Source of the DNA: Phyllobacterium lublinensis
GTDB taxonomy: Bacteria; Pseudomonadota; Alphaproteobacteria; Rhizobiales; Rhizobiaceae
Reading direction: 5' to 3'
Assembly: GCF_020164435.1 (NCBI RefSeq)
Contig: NZ_JAIUDQ010000013.1
Coordinates: 82,924 to 146,923, forward strand
Length of the DNA stretch: 64,000 nt
Positions within the stretch are counted from its first letter, which is position 1. Each line of letters opens with the position of its first letter. The notes under the pieces are model-generated. The model saw only the letters and a program-made list of their open reading frames with translations. It was not told the origin of the DNA and made no database searches. Of the stretch, positions 18,126-27,485 are shown in pieces. The position numbers were made by a program, and so were the translations under genes.

Positions 18126-19781
18126 CTATGATAGATTGCCCGCCAGTGCCTTCGCAATGAGGGCGCGAGTCTCGGCAATGCCATAAAGTGCGACGAAGGA
18201 GCCAAAGCGTGGTCCACGCTCCTGTCCGATCAGCACCTCGTAGAGCATCTGGAAGAAGGATACTGAAACACCCGGGCCGCCTTCAGGGCTTTTTTTCGTA
18301 TGGTCCTGGTAGCGTTCGATTGCGCGGGCGACATCGAGTATCGCATTCTGGATCTCGCTGCCGTCGGCGTCGGCGGGAATGGTTGCAAGCTTCTTGTCCA
18401 TTGCTTCGAGGGCGACGCGCTCCACGTCATCTGGCGCGCGGAATTTCTTCGACGGCTTGACGAAGTCATTGAAATAGCGGATCGCGTAACCCACCAATGC
18501 ATCGAGTTCCGGATTGTTCTGAGGCGTAACGCCCGGCGCATAGCGCGATATAAAGCCCCAGAGAACACTGCTGTTCTCAGCATTGGAGGCGCTCACAAGG
18601 TTGAGCAGCAGCGCAAATGGAACCGGCATCTCGATCGCTGGCGGGTTGCCGTCGTGCAGATGCCAGACTGGATTGTTCAGCCGGTCCTTCCAGGATTGCC
18701 GGCCATACGCGGACAGGTAGGTAAAGTATTCGTCTACCGCCTTTGGAATGACGTCAAAATACAACCGCTTTGCTGTCCTCGGCTTCTGGAACATGTACAG
18801 GCCGAGGCTTTCGGTTGGAGCGTAGGTCAGCCATTCGTCGATGCTCAGACCATTGCCCTTCGACTTGGATATTTTCTGGCCAACATCATCGAGAAAGAGC
18901 TCATAGACAAAATGTTCAGGAGCCCGGCCGCCCAGAATCTCACATATGCGATCGTAAATCACCGCATTCGTCTGGTGATCCTTTCCGAACATCTCGAAAT
19001 CCACGCCGAGGGCCGCCCAACGCATTCCGAAGTCAGGCTTCCACTGCAACTTCACGTTCCCACCCGTTACGGGGAGAGTCGTTTCAACGCCGTTCTCGTC
19101 GTCAAAGGTAATCGTGCCGTTCTTCGCATCGATATGCTTCATCGGAACGTAAAGAACCCGGCCACTGGTGGGCGAGATGGGCAAGAACGGACTATAGGTC
19201 GCCTGCCGTTCTTCGCCGAGCGTAGGCAGCATCACCTTCATGATCTCTTCGTAGCGCTCGGCCGCACGCAGCAACACTTCGTCGAAGCGGCCCGACTTGT
19301 AATATTCCGTGGCGCTGGCAAATTCGTAGTCAAAGCCGAATGTATCAAGGAACCGGCACAGCATGACATTGTTATGGTCGGCAAAACTCTTGTAATCACC
19401 GTCAAAGGGGTTGGGAACTGCGGAAAGAGGCTCGTGCAGGTGCGGCGCCAGCAAGGAGGGGTCTGGTACGTTCTCCGGGATCTTCCGCATCCCGTCCATG
19501 TCATCGGAGAAGCAAAGCAATTTTGTCTTGACTGTGTCCCCGGTCAGGACCCGAAAGGCATGGCGTACCATCGATGTTCGGGCCACTTCTCCGAACGTCC
19601 CGATATGCGGCAGACCGGAGGGTCCGTAGCCGGTCTCGAACAGTACCGTCTCCGGAAAGCCGGTTTTCTCATACCGTTTGATGATCTTACGCGCCTCTTC
19701 GAAAGGCCAGGCTTTGGCCTCTGCTGCCGCCTCGATCAATTCGGCGGTCAGTTCGATTTGTGTATCCGGGCGCGAAGTCAT
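18126..19781 (-). CDS. lysK: lysine--tRNA ligase, class I
   Basis: 551 residues. The signature sequences are class [10 protein letters not shown] near residues 54-62 (HIGH equivalent) and K-I-S-K-S-K-G near 300 (KMSKS equivalent). Most bacteria use an unrelated class II LysRS; the class I enzyme is found in archaea, spirochaetes and many alphaproteobacteria, so this is consistent with the rest of the window. The ATG at 19781 is chosen because AGGAAAA lies just upstream and the next residues match the family; an upstream ATG at 19826 would add 15 unrelated residues. Charges tRNA-Lys in the cytoplasm. Confidence 0.95.
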   Translation of the reverse strand: MTSRPDTQIELTAELIEAAAEAKAWPFEEARKIIKRYEKTGFPETVLFETGYGPSGLPHIGTFGEVARTSMVRHAFRVLTGDTVKTKLLCFSDDMDGMRKIPENVPDPSLLAPHLHEPLSAVPNPFDGDYKSFADHNNVMLCRFLDTFGFDYEFASATEYYKSGRFDEVLLRAAERYEEIMKVMLPTLGEERQATYSPFLPISPTSGRVLYVPMKHIDAKNGTITFDDENGVETTLPVTGGNVKLQWKPDFGMRWAALGVDFEMFGKDHQTNAVIYDRICEILGGRAPEHFVYELFLDDVGQKISKSKGNGLSIDEWLTYAPTESLGLYMFQKPRTAKRLYFDVIPKAVDEYFTYLSAYGRQSWKDRLNNPVWHLHDGNPPAIEMPVPFALLLNLVSASNAENSSVLWGFISRYAPGVTPQNNPELDALVGYAIRYFNDFVKPSKKFRAPDDVERVALEAMDKKLATIPADADGSEIQNAILDVARAIERYQDHTKKSPEGGPGVSVSFFQMLYEVLIGQERGPRFGSFVALYGIAETRALIAKALAGNLS

Positions 19782-19907
19782 TCGTTTTTCCTGTGTTTCC
19801 GGCCATTTGGTGGGGCGCGCGGACACTATGGCGGCAGTTTGCCCGCGTCAATCACAACTGTCCGCGCCAACGCCATCATTGCTCATTTTTGAAGAATGGG
19901 ACTGGCT

Positions 19908-20747
19908 TCAGTAAAAATCGACCGGGAAATACCGCAGGTAGAGTTCAGATATCGTTCCCTTTTCTTCCATGGCTTTCAAGGCAAAATTGAAGGCCTCAAC
20001 GAGCTTGCTGTTGGCCAGGGTCGTTGCAATTGTCATGCCGTCGCCGAGAAATTGCGGCGCGACATAGGGCCCCCCAGCAAATGCACAGCAGTTTTTCGCG
20101 TCTGGGCTGCCAATCCAGAACGAGAGGTCGGAACCATCGCCAAATATCGCATCGACCTTTTTCGCCTGCAGGTCCTTGAACATGAGGTCGCGTGAGGGGT
20201 AGCCGACCCAATGGGCTTGCGGGAAGTAATCGGCAAGTATCGCCTGGTGCACGGAACCCGCGATAACGCCAACCGTCTTGTTTTCCAGGGCATTCGCAAG
20301 CGGTTCCCTCAGTGGCGTATTTTTTAGCGTCATGAAACGGGCAGGCAGGCGTATATAAGGGGCTGTAAAGTTGTACTTCTCCCGCAAGACGGCAGTTGGT
20401 TTCAGCCCGGCAATAATCGCCTCGGCTTCACCGTTTTCAAGCGTTGGCTGCAGTTCGTTCCAAGGGCGCGCCTCAATCTGGCAAATTGCCGTGACGCCCA
20501 GTTCATCGCAAATCGCCCGCACGAGATCCACATTAAACCCGGAAATGCGTCCTGTACTGTCGATGAAATTGAAGGGCGGGTAATCTACCGTCGTCATGAA
20601 GCGAATGCGTTCGACGGTCGTCAGGTCGGGTTTCGAAACATGTTCCCGACCATCCCAATAATGCGGAAAATCCGATGCGGCATGCGCATTCGGCAAAACG
20701 GCCAGACTAAGGCCAAAGGCAAAGGCGGCAATTTTCCGGATATGCAT
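19908..20747 (-). CDS. family 3 periplasmic solute-binding protein (amino-acid type)
   Basis: 279 residues from the ATG at 20747, which gives a clean signal peptide (M-H-I-R-K-I-A-A-F-A-F-G-L-S-L-A-V-L-P-N-A-H-A); an ATG at 20765 adds six residues. The mature part has the SBP_bac_3 opening (I-R-F-M-T-T-V-D-Y-P-P-F-N-F-I-D-S-T-G-R-I-S-G-F-N-V-D-L written here in two halves of the motif), then A-I-I-A-G-L-K-P-T and V-G-V-I-A-G-S-V-H-Q. These bind polar amino acids or opines for ABC uptake. No permease or ATPase gene is adjacent, so it is either an orphan receptor or serves a transporter encoded elsewhere. Confidence 0.85.
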   Translation of the reverse strand: MHIRKIAAFAFGLSLAVLPNAHAASDFPHYWDGREHVSKPDLTTVERIRFMTTVDYPPFNFIDSTGRISGFNVDLVRAICDELGVTAICQIEARPWNELQPTLENGEAEAIIAGLKPTAVLREKYNFTAPYIRLPARFMTLKNTPLREPLANALENKTVGVIAGSVHQAILADYFPQAHWVGYPSRDLMFKDLQAKKVDAIFGDGSDLSFWIGSPDAKNCCAFAGGPYVAPQFLGDGMTIATTLANSKLVEAFNFALKAMEEKGTISELYLRYFPVDFY

Positions 20748-21094
20748 TCGTTCCAGCGCAATCATGTGATTTGCGGCAAGCTAGAACAAACACGCTCCAA
20801 ATGGAACCGGCGATGAACGCGATAGCGCTTTCCGGTCCGATGCTTCGGCGACGGACCACTCATCAATTGGTCGAATTCTGCCCACAGAACGTCAGAAGCG
20901 TATTGTGATTTTCTATCCAGTATAGCACGTTCTGGATAATAGAAAGTACAGGCAAGTATTTCAACTGAAGATGTATTGATCGAATTCACTGCAATTTTTG
21001 ATTGAGGGTTTTCGGAATGATAATATTGACCGTAATTGATTTGGATCTGTATTTGCTGTCGATGCAGGGGCGATCGGCCGTTATCGTCTGAAAA
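20748..21094. other. divergent intergenic region with an inverted repeat
   Basis: No gene is supported. TATCCAG (20914-20920) and CTGGATA (20932-20938) form a seven-base inverted repeat with an 11-base gap, extendable to TTCTA/TAGAA with a two-base offset. It could be an operator for the solute-binding gene or the glycosyltransferase. Part of the region near the glycosyltransferase start is AT-rich (around 20990-21050), consistent with a promoter. Confidence 0.4.
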
Positions 21095-22999
21095 ATGCGG
21101 ACGATTGAAGTTTCGCTTGCGGCGCGACTTGCCTGCACGCGAATGCCGCGTTCGCTCATTGTTGGCGCATTCAGGCAATCGCTTGTCAATGGAACGTCAT
21201 TCATCGACGAGTTGTATGCGTCAGGGCGGATCCATGAAACGACAATTGGACAGTGCATCGCCGATGAAGCAGGGCTGTTGTTCGAAGATGTACCCGAGGG
21301 GGTTCGCGTTGTAATGCCCAGTGCGGCAGATTTTGTAGTGCTACGTGGCATGAGGCACACGGTCGTTCTGACATCAGAGGATACGACACTAATCTACATC
21401 GCCCCGAGTCTGAGCGACCTCGCGGCAATCAAGAACAATCTTCCAGGAAGCCCGGAAATAGCGGCGCGTTTGCGAATAACGACACCATACGCTTTGGACC
21501 AATTCCTGGTGTCAAGCCATGAGACGGCCCTCCTGGACAGGGCCATACGCATGGTAGAAATCACAAGTGCCGAACATTCGGCAAAGGTGGTTGCGACCGG
21601 GACACAGGGAGTCATGATCGGTTTCATAGCATCTTCATGCCTTTTCACGGCGATGCTGAATCCGGGGCTGTTATGGCAACTGCTGCATGCTCTCTTTTCG
21701 AGTTTTTTCTCGGCATGTATTTTATTGCGTTTGCTTGCGCGTCATAACGTCGGGTCCATGCGAATACAGCCTTGGTATCCCCTTTCACCATCGGGATTGC
21801 CCGGTTACAGCGTCTTGATTGCGCTTTATCACGAGGCTGACGTCGTCCCGCAGCTGGTGAATGCCATGAGGGAGCTCAATTGGCCGCGATCGAAGCTCGA
21901 CGTTCTGTTTCTGTGTGAGCTGGATGACATCGGGACGATTGCTGCCCTTCAAGCCGCAATGTTGCCGGCCGGTTTCAGAATTGTCCGCGTTCCGAGTGGC
22001 GGCCCTCGCACGAAGCCAAAAGCACTCAACTATGGACTGCAACTGGCGAAAGGAGATTTCGTCGTTGTATATGACGCCGAAGATCGTCCACACCCTCAGC
22101 AACTGCAGGAGGCATGGTGGCATTTCGCCAAAGGCGGAGAGACGCTCGGCTGTCTCCAAGCGCCGCTTGTTATCGCCAATGCATATGCAGGCAGGCTGAC
22201 ACGTCTGTTCGCATTTGAATATGCGGCGCATTTCCGCGGGATATTGCCGTGGCTTGCCCGCCATCGCCTCGTCATGCCTCTTGGGGGGAGCTCAAATCAT
22301 TTTCGGCGCGGTTGCCTTGAGGCGGTTGGTGGCTGGGATCCATTCAACGTAACGGAAGATGCCGAACTGGGAACAAGGCTGGCCCGATGTGGCTTTGAAA
22401 TCGGCATGCTTACGACGCCGACAATCGAAGACGCGCCAGCCGAAGCGCGCATATGGCTGAGGCAGAGGACGCGCTGGATCAAGGGCTGGATGCAGACATG
22501 GCTGGTCGAAATGCGGCGGCCAATCCGCTTGCTTTATCAATTCGGAGCACGACGCTTCACAGTATACCAATTATTATCGGCGGGAATGATCGTCTCGGCA
22601 TTGCTCTATCCGCTCATGCTCGTTTCCGTTGCACTTTCGGCCTTTGATCTCCCACAGGGCGGTTCAGCCGCAGTGCGGCGGACCCTTCTCGTTGTCGATG
22701 TCATCAATATCGTGATGGGATATCTGGCATTTCATGCATTGGGCCGCCGCGTATTGAAAGGAGGACAAAGCTCTCGACCCGTACTCGTCTGGATACCTTT
22801 TTATTGGCTCATGATCTCGGCAGCTGCCTGGCGCGCATTATGGCAACTGCACCGGACGCCATTCCTCTGGGAAAAAACCCCCCATAGGCCCGCTACGGCA
22901 GGATCGTCAGATCGATCCGCGTTTCAGACAAATTCCGCGCCCGAGCCAATGATCAACGTATCTTCATTGCCAATCGCCTCGACGTCGCGCCCCTTGTAG
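21095..22999 (+). CDS. membrane glycosyltransferase family 2 with N-terminal MshEN/GspE-like domain
   Basis: 634 residues. Residues about 25-75 ([14 protein letters not shown]..., [10 protein letters not shown]) resemble the N-terminal domain of type II secretion ATPases, known in some proteins to bind c-di-GMP or peptides. Two membrane helices at about 170-215 are followed by a GT2 domain with D-A-E-D near 327, E-D-A-E-L-G near 421 and Q-R-T-R-W near 456 (the processive-type Q-x-x-R-W). Three more helices follow before W-E-K-T-P-H-R. Such enzymes polymerise or extend exopolysaccharide at the inner membrane. The last 76 bases overlap the end of the convergent ppk2 gene. No other polysaccharide genes are adjacent. 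Confidence 0.85.
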   Translation: MRTIEVSLAARLACTRMPRSLIVGAFRQSLVNGTSFIDELYASGRIHETTIGQCIADEAGLLFEDVPEGVRVVMPSAADFVVLRGMRHTVVLTSEDTTLIYIAPSLSDLAAIKNNLPGSPEIAARLRITTPYALDQFLVSSHETALLDRAIRMVEITSAEHSAKVVATGTQGVMIGFIASSCLFTAMLNPGLLWQLLHALFSSFFSACILLRLLARHNVGSMRIQPWYPLSPSGLPGYSVLIALYHEADVVPQLVNAMRELNWPRSKLDVLFLCELDDIGTIAALQAAMLPAGFRIVRVPSGGPRTKPKALNYGLQLAKGDFVVVYDAEDRPHPQQLQEAWWHFAKGGETLGCLQAPLVIANAYAGRLTRLFAFEYAAHFRGILPWLARHRLVMPLGGSSNHFRRGCLEAVGGWDPFNVTEDAELGTRLARCGFEIGMLTTPTIEDAPAEARIWLRQRTRWIKGWMQTWLVEMRRPIRLLYQFGARRFTVYQLLSAGMIVSALLYPLMLVSVALSAFDLPQGGSAAVRRTLLVVDVINIVMGYLAFHALGRRVLKGGQSSRPVLVWIPFYWLMISAAAWRALWQLHRTPFLWEKTPHRPATAGSSDRSAFQTNSAPEPMINVSSLPIASTSRPL

Positions 23000-23838
23000 G
23001 GCAAGCTCAGGAGAATTCGCCGGATTACCGCAATGCGGGCGCGGCGCTTGTCATTCGCCCGGACAACGATCCAAGGTGCGGAAGGCGTTTGGGTGCGGGC
23101 AAGCATCTGGTCGCGGGCTTTGGTATAACCATCCCACTTCTTTGCCCCTTCGATGTCGATGGGCGAAAACTTCCAGTTTTTGAGGGGACTGTGGCGGCGG
23201 TCGTGAAAGCGCTTCAACTGCATGGTTTGGCCGATGTCGAGCCAGAACTTGAAGAAATGAATGCCGTCGGAGACAATCATGCGTTCGAAGCCCGGCACCT
23301 CGTTCAAGAATGCCTCATGCTGTTCCGGCGTACAGAAGCCGAGTACGGGTTCCACTCCAGCGCGATTATACCAGGAGCGATCGAAGGTGACGAATTCGCC
23401 ATCGGTCGGGAAATGAGCGATATATCGCTGGAAATACCATTGACCCCGCTCGGTTTCGCTGGGCTTGGGAAGGGCGACGTTGCGCGCAGAGCGTGGATTC
23501 ATATATTGGCGCAGCGAAAAGATCGTTCCTCCTTTTCCTGCGGCGTCCCGACCTTCGAAAAGGCAGATCACACTCGAACCGCTGTCCTGCAGCCAATACT
23601 GCATCTTCACAAGTTCAATCTGCAGACGTTCGAGTACCTTCTCGTAATCGTCTTCGGGCATTTTCTCAGTATAGGGAAAGCCGCCTGAGGTCAGCGCGGT
23701 CTTCTCTACCCAGTCGGGCAACTCGGGATCGTCAATATCGAAGGAGCGTTTTTTCCCGTCTATCTTTAATTCGAGCGGGGCGATGACCTGTTGAGCCTGA
23801 TCAGGTTTCTTTTTTGAATCTTTACCCACGTCGTTCAT
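22924..23838 (-). CDS. ppk2: polyphosphate kinase 2
   Basis: About 304 residues. PPK2 signatures: G-R-D-A-A-G-K-G-G (Walker A), F-D-R-S-W-Y-N-R (Walker B region), and the basic [14 protein letters not shown] lid. The enzyme transfers phosphate between polyphosphate and nucleoside diphosphates. The start is uncertain: ATG 23838 gives a family-like protein but has AGG directly against it; GTG 23829 has better spacing, and ATG 23859 lacks a ribosome site. It is divergent from the PhoR-like kinase 85 bases away, a phosphate-themed pair known from other rhizobia. It overlaps the glycosyltransferase end by 76 bases. Confidence 0.93.
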   Translation of the reverse strand: MNDVGKDSKKKPDQAQQVIAPLELKIDGKKRSFDIDDPELPDWVEKTALTSGGFPYTEKMPEDDYEKVLERLQIELVKMQYWLQDSGSSVICLFEGRDAAGKGGTIFSLRQYMNPRSARNVALPKPSETERGQWYFQRYIAHFPTDGEFVTFDRSWYNRAGVEPVLGFCTPEQHEAFLNEVPGFERMIVSDGIHFFKFWLDIGQTMQLKRFHDRRHSPLKNWKFSPIDIEGAKKWDGYTKARDQMLARTQTPSAPWIVVRANDKRRARIAVIRRILLSLPYKGRDVEAIGNEDTLIIGSGAEFV

Positions 23839-23923
23839 CCTCAATTGACATAAAGCCATGTTATGGGGAGAGCGTTGTATCGTCCAGAGGCTAAAAAAGG
23901 GCGGCAGGGCAGGAGTTTAGCGA

Positions 23924-25192
23924 ATGAGTATCTGGGGTCAGGAGGGTAGTGGGACAAGGCGCCGTGCGCTGGAAAGGATCAGCCGGTCCCGCTATGTTCT
24001 GGGCGCGGCAGCATTTCTCACGGTACTCGTTCTGAATTCGGGCGCGTCATTCTGGCTGAGCTTTGCGGTCTTGATGTTTGTATTGCTTGCGGTCGTGTTG
24101 CTGTCGGCCAGCTTGCCCCGCGTTGACAGCCAGAATACCGCCCTGCACGCAAGCAACACCGCCATATTTCGCCTGTCGGGGCAGCAGCTCGCGGAACAGT
24201 TGCCAGATCCGCTGATCATATTCGACCATGATGGGACGATCCTCTATGCCAACCCCGCGGCCGCGGGCGCCTTCGGTTCACTGACCAGGGGCGGAACACT
24301 CCTCATGCACTTCCGCGCCCCCGAGATGCAGGCATTGGTCCAGTCGGTGATGATCGATGGGGTGGCGCGATCGGTTGACTATTCCGAACGCGTCCCGGTC
24401 GAACGATGGTATCGTGCCACGGTATTGTTGCTCGACCAGACAGGGGGCGCAGACAGGCAATATCTGCTGTCTTTCCGGGATCTGACCGAAGCGCACAGGC
24501 TTGAACGAATGCGTTCGGATTTCGTCGCAAACGCCAGTCACGAATTGCGTACACCCCTGGCCTCGTTGAGCGGCTTCATCGAAACGCTGCGCGGCCCTGC
24601 CCGCAATGACGAGGCAGCGCGCGACAATTTTCTTGAGATCATGCAGAAGCAGGCGGAACGAATGGCCCGGCTGATCGACGATCTCCTGTCCCTTTCTCGT
24701 ATCGAGATGAAAGCCCATATCGCCGTCAAGGATCAGGTGGATTTGACGGCAATACTCAACCATGTGGCAGATTCAATGCGGCCCCTGGCTGCTGGCCTCG
24801 GCGTGGTAATCGAACAGGATATCGACCCCGGGCCAATCAAAGTGCTCGGTGACCGCGATGAGCTGACACAGGTATTCCAGAACCTGGTCGAAAACGCCTG
24901 CAAATACGGCCAGCCGGGAAAAAGGATCATCATTGAACTGAAGCAGGGCAGCGACGGGATCCGGGCAACGGTTCAGGATTTTGGGCCGGGAATCCCGGAA
25001 GAACACATTCCCCGCCTGACCGAACGATTCTACCGGGTGAATATCGAAACGAGCCGGGCGCAGAAGGGTACGGGCCTTGGGCTTGCGATCGTCAAACATA
25101 TCCTGACGCGGCACCGTGCCCGTCTGGTTGTCCGCTCGCGCGTTGGCGAAGGTTCATCCTTCACGGTCCTGTTCGGGCCACAAAAACCATAA
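23924..25192 (+). CDS. phoR: PAS-domain sensor histidine kinase, PhoR-like
   Basis: 422 residues. Two adjacent membrane helices at about 25-62, a PAS domain at about 90-180 (D-P-L-I-I-F-D-H-D-G-T-I-L-Y-A-N), HisKA with F-V-A-N-A-S-H-E-L-R-T-P-L near 200, and HATPase_c with N-L-V-E-N-A-C-K-Y, then D-F-G-P-G-I-P and G-T-G-L-G-L-A-I-V-K. This two-helix/PAS/HisKA order is that of PhoR, the phosphate-starvation kinase whose partner is PhoB. AGGAG precedes the ATG. Position beside ppk2 and gcrA matches the rhizobial phoR locus, but here no pst, phoU or phoB gene follows; the signal partner must be elsewhere. PhoR identity is inferred from architecture and neighbourhood. Confidence 0.82.
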   Translation: MSIWGQEGSGTRRRALERISRSRYVLGAAAFLTVLVLNSGASFWLSFAVLMFVLLAVVLLSASLPRVDSQNTALHASNTAIFRLSGQQLAEQLPDPLIIFDHDGTILYANPAAAGAFGSLTRGGTLLMHFRAPEMQALVQSVMIDGVARSVDYSERVPVERWYRATVLLLDQTGGADRQYLLSFRDLTEAHRLERMRSDFVANASHELRTPLASLSGFIETLRGPARNDEAARDNFLEIMQKQAERMARLIDDLLSLSRIEMKAHIAVKDQVDLTAILNHVADSMRPLAAGLGVVIEQDIDPGPIKVLGDRDELTQVFQNLVENACKYGQPGKRIIIELKQGSDGIRATVQDFGPGIPEEHIPRLTERFYRVNIETSRAQKGTGLGLAIVKHILTRHRARLVVRSRVGEGSSFTVLFGPQKP

Positions 25193-25222
25193 CCTCAAAA
25201 AGAAGGCGCCTTCCGGCGCCTT
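25193..25222 (-). terminator. terminator of gcrA
   Basis: AAGGCGCC (25203-25210), loop TTCC, GGCGCCTT (25215-25222). Reading the minus strand the stem is followed by TTCTTTTTGAGG, a good U-tract. It lies 21 bases after the gcrA stop. On the + strand no T-run follows, so it does not obviously end phoR transcription. Confidence 0.75.
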
Positions 25223-25242
25223 AGTGGAGGATTGCAAAGAAC

Positions 25243-25764
25243 TTAGCGAACGCGGCGACGGTCCGACGCCGGCTGGTAAGCGAGACGTGAGTGATACGTG
25301 CAATAGGGGCCGGAATCGCCCACGTCATTTCCGCAGAAGTTGAAGTCCGGCTGCAGTGGATCCCCTACGGGCCACTTGCAGGTCCGCTCGCTGAGCTGAA
25401 CGAGTTCGAGGCGCCGGGATATGGGTACGACGACATCGGTCACGGTTCTCGTGATCGTATGCGGAACGAGATCGGTGCTGTACTCGGTCTGCAAGGCCGT
25501 TGCGCCGACGCTCCGGTTTACGACCCGGCTTGTCATATGGGCGGAGCCACCGCTGCGCTGCCCGCCGGAAGCGCTTGTGTTGACCTTCTTGCTGCGCGCC
25601 TGGGTGGAGGTGGTCTTGCCCCGGCCTGACAACTTCAACCGATGGACCTTGCCGATGACGGCATTGCGGCTGACACCGCCCAGTTGTGCTGCGATCTGGC
25701 TTGCACTCAGACCATCGGCCCAAAGTTTCTTTAGCTGTTCTACGCGCTCATCTGTCCAGTTCAT
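25243..25764 (-). CDS. gcrA: GcrA cell-cycle regulator
   Basis: 173 residues. The N-terminus (N-W-T-D-E-R-V-E-Q-L-K-K-L-W-A-D-G-L-S-A-S-Q-I written in two parts, then G-V-S-R-N-A-V-I-G-K-V-H-R-L) is the diagnostic GcrA DNA-binding helix-turn-helix. A basic, low-complexity linker follows, then the C-terminal domain C-K-W-P-V-G-D-P ... F-C-G-N ... Y-C-T-Y-H, which contacts RNA polymerase sigma factor in Caulobacter. GcrA activates promoters carrying CcrM-methylated GANTC sites. One GANTC (25812-25816) is 48 bases upstream of its own start and four more lie in the shared region with argD. Terminated by the hairpin at 25193. Confidence 0.96.
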   Translation of the reverse strand: MNWTDERVEQLKKLWADGLSASQIAAQLGGVSRNAVIGKVHRLKLSGRGKTTSTQARSKKVNTSASGGQRSGGSAHMTSRVVNRSVGATALQTEYSTDLVPHTITRTVTDVVVPISRRLELVQLSERTCKWPVGDPLQPDFNFCGNDVGDSGPYCTYHSRLAYQPASDRRRVR

Positions 25765-26124
25765 CGTTCCCTAGCTCCATATGGGGCTCTGTTCTGTGCG
25801 GACAACGGACTGAATCCTTCCTCGCATCTGGATTGCTCCAGATTGGTGTAATACCATATCTATTCAGATGACGAAGACGCCGCACGAAATCTAGCTATTT
25901 CGTTTCTCAAGCTACAATATGGGATGACTCTGTGACAAGAGTCGGGCACCGCCCGCGGCCATGCTTTTTTGGGTTTTCCCCAACTTGCGCGATGAACTGT
26001 TGCATAAAAGACTCTCTGTACCGGCGCCGGCAAACCATTCTTGCGATTGCGCGCGCAAGTTGTACCTAATTTGATGTGGATGCGAGATTGCGTCCATTTG
26101 CGATCGGACCGTTCAAGTGTTCAT
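25765..26124. other. gcrA/argD divergent region with clustered GANTC sites
   Basis: No protein gene is supported. GANTC occurs at 25812-25816, 25926-25930, 25939-25943 and 26010-26014, and a fifth at 26136-26140 lies in the argD promoter. Five in about 505 bases compares with roughly two expected by chance. These are candidate CcrM/GcrA control sites. A small untranslated RNA cannot be excluded but no conserved fold was recognised. Confidence 0.55.
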
Positions 26125-26153
26125 TTGACAATTGCGATTCGAATGATGATATT
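26125..26153 (+). promoter_or_regulatory. predicted sigma70-type promoter of argD
   Basis: TTGACA at 26125-26130, a 17-base spacer, and GATATT at 26148-26153. The predicted start of transcription is near 26160. The spacer contains GATTC (GANTC) at 26136-26140, so methylation by CcrM and GcrA binding could act directly on this promoter (inference). Confidence 0.6.
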
Positions 26154-26162
26154 ACCGGTGTG

Positions 26163-26197
26163 GCCGCCCCAAGAATGGCATTGTGGGGCGGCTTTTT
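26163..26197 (+). terminator. terminator-like hairpin at the 5' end of the argD transcript
   Basis: GCCGCCCC (26163-26170), 14-base loop, GGGGCGGC (26185-26192) and TTTTT (26193-26197). It begins only a few bases after the predicted argD transcription start and about 70 bases before the argD ATG, with no + strand gene just upstream. It may end an unrecognised short RNA, act as an attenuator, or protect the 5' end of the argD mRNA. Confidence 0.6.
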
Positions 26198-26269
26198 GAT
26201 TTCAACGCTGCCGGTTTTTCTTTGTTGATCAGCAGTTTGGCAAACTGGGTATTGGAGGCCCGAAACGAT

Positions 26270-27475
26270 ATGACGGACGCAAACGCGCAGCCGCTTTACG
26301 ACACTTTTGCTCGTGCGGATCTGCGCTTTGAGCGAGGAGAGGGTGTTTGGCTTGTGACGGAGTCGGGCGATCGCTACCTTGATTTTGCTGCCGGCATAGC
26401 AGTCAATTCGCTCGGCCACGCCCATCCGCATCTCGTGGAGACGTTGAAAAACCAGGCTGAAAAGCTGTGGCATGTCTCCAATGTTTATGAAATTCCAGGC
26501 CAAAGACGACTGGGTCAACGCCTCGTGGACAATACGTTTGCAGACAAGGTGTTCTTCACCAATTCTGGCGCTGAAGCGCTCGAATGCGCAATCAAGACGG
26601 CGCGCCGGTACCATTACGTCAACGGCAACCCTGAACGGTTCCGCATTATCACGTTTGAGGGGGCCTTTCACGGCCGGACACTCGCGACGATCGCCGCGGG
26701 CGGACAGCCGAAATATCTCGAAGGCTTTGGACCCAAGGTTGAAGGCTTCGACCAGGTTCCTTTCGGCGACAAGCAGGCGTTGAAAGCAGCGATTGGTCCT
26801 GAGACCGCGGCCATACTGATTGAGCCCATCCAGGGTGAGGGCGGGGTACGTTCGGTACCGGATGAGGATCTGCGTGCATTGCGCAAGCTCTGCGACGATG
26901 AGGGACTATTGTTGATCCTCGACGAGGTCCAGACCGGTGTTGGCCGTACCGGCAAGCTGTTTGCGCATGAATGGTCCGGAATTCGCCCTGACATTATGGC
27001 TGTTGCCAAGGGCATCGGCGGGGGCTTTCCGCTTGGTGCTTGCCTTGCAACGGCAGAGGCGGCCAAGGGGATGACTGCTGGCGTGCATGGCACGACTTTC
27101 GGCGGCAATCCGCTTGCCATGGCCGTCGGCAATGCCGTTCTCGATGTCATTCTGGAAGACGGTTTTCTGGAACATGTCCAGAAACTTTCCCTGGTCATGA
27201 AGCAGGGGCTGGCTTCGATTTCTGATCGCTATCCAGATGTTATTGCCGAAGTGCGAGGCCAGGGTCTCCTCATGGGAATAAAGAGTGTCGTCCCGAATAC
27301 GACAATGGTTCAGGCGCTGCGCGACGAGCAACTGCTGACTGTCAGTGCCGGTGACAATGTGATCCGGTTGCTACCACCGTTGGTTGTGACGGAAGCGGAG
27401 GCGCGTGACGCTCTCTCCCGGATCGAAACGGCAGCCGAGCGGCTCTCCGTGGCGACCAGACAGAAAAGCGCTTGA
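26270..27475 (+). CDS. argD: acetylornithine aminotransferase
   Basis: 401 residues from the ATG at 26270, with GGAGG 11 bases upstream; an earlier in-frame ATG at 26183 lies inside the leader hairpin and is rejected. Class III aminotransferase motifs: [23 protein letters not shown] near 217, and [11 protein letters not shown] with the pyridoxal-phosphate lysine near 246, then T-F-G-G-N-P-L. Converts N-acetylglutamate semialdehyde to N-acetylornithine in arginine synthesis, and often serves as succinyl-diaminopimelate aminotransferase too. First gene of argD-argF-hslO; argF starts 10 bases after it. Confidence 0.96.
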   Translation: MTDANAQPLYDTFARADLRFERGEGVWLVTESGDRYLDFAAGIAVNSLGHAHPHLVETLKNQAEKLWHVSNVYEIPGQRRLGQRLVDNTFADKVFFTNSGAEALECAIKTARRYHYVNGNPERFRIITFEGAFHGRTLATIAAGGQPKYLEGFGPKVEGFDQVPFGDKQALKAAIGPETAAILIEPIQGEGGVRSVPDEDLRALRKLCDDEGLLLILDEVQTGVGRTGKLFAHEWSGIRPDIMAVAKGIGGGFPLGACLATAEAAKGMTAGVHGTTFGGNPLAMAVGNAVLDVILEDGFLEHVQKLSLVMKQGLASISDRYPDVIAEVRGQGLLMGIKSVVPNTTMVQALRDEQLLTVSAGDNVIRLLPPLVVTEAEARDALSRIETAAERLSVATRQKSA

Positions 27476-27485
27476 GGATTCCGTC

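Noticed and set aside
18300..19892. 530-residue plus-strand open frame opposite lysK
   Set aside because: It is the antisense shadow of lysK; the minus-strand protein has complete class I LysRS motifs and the plus-strand translation has none.
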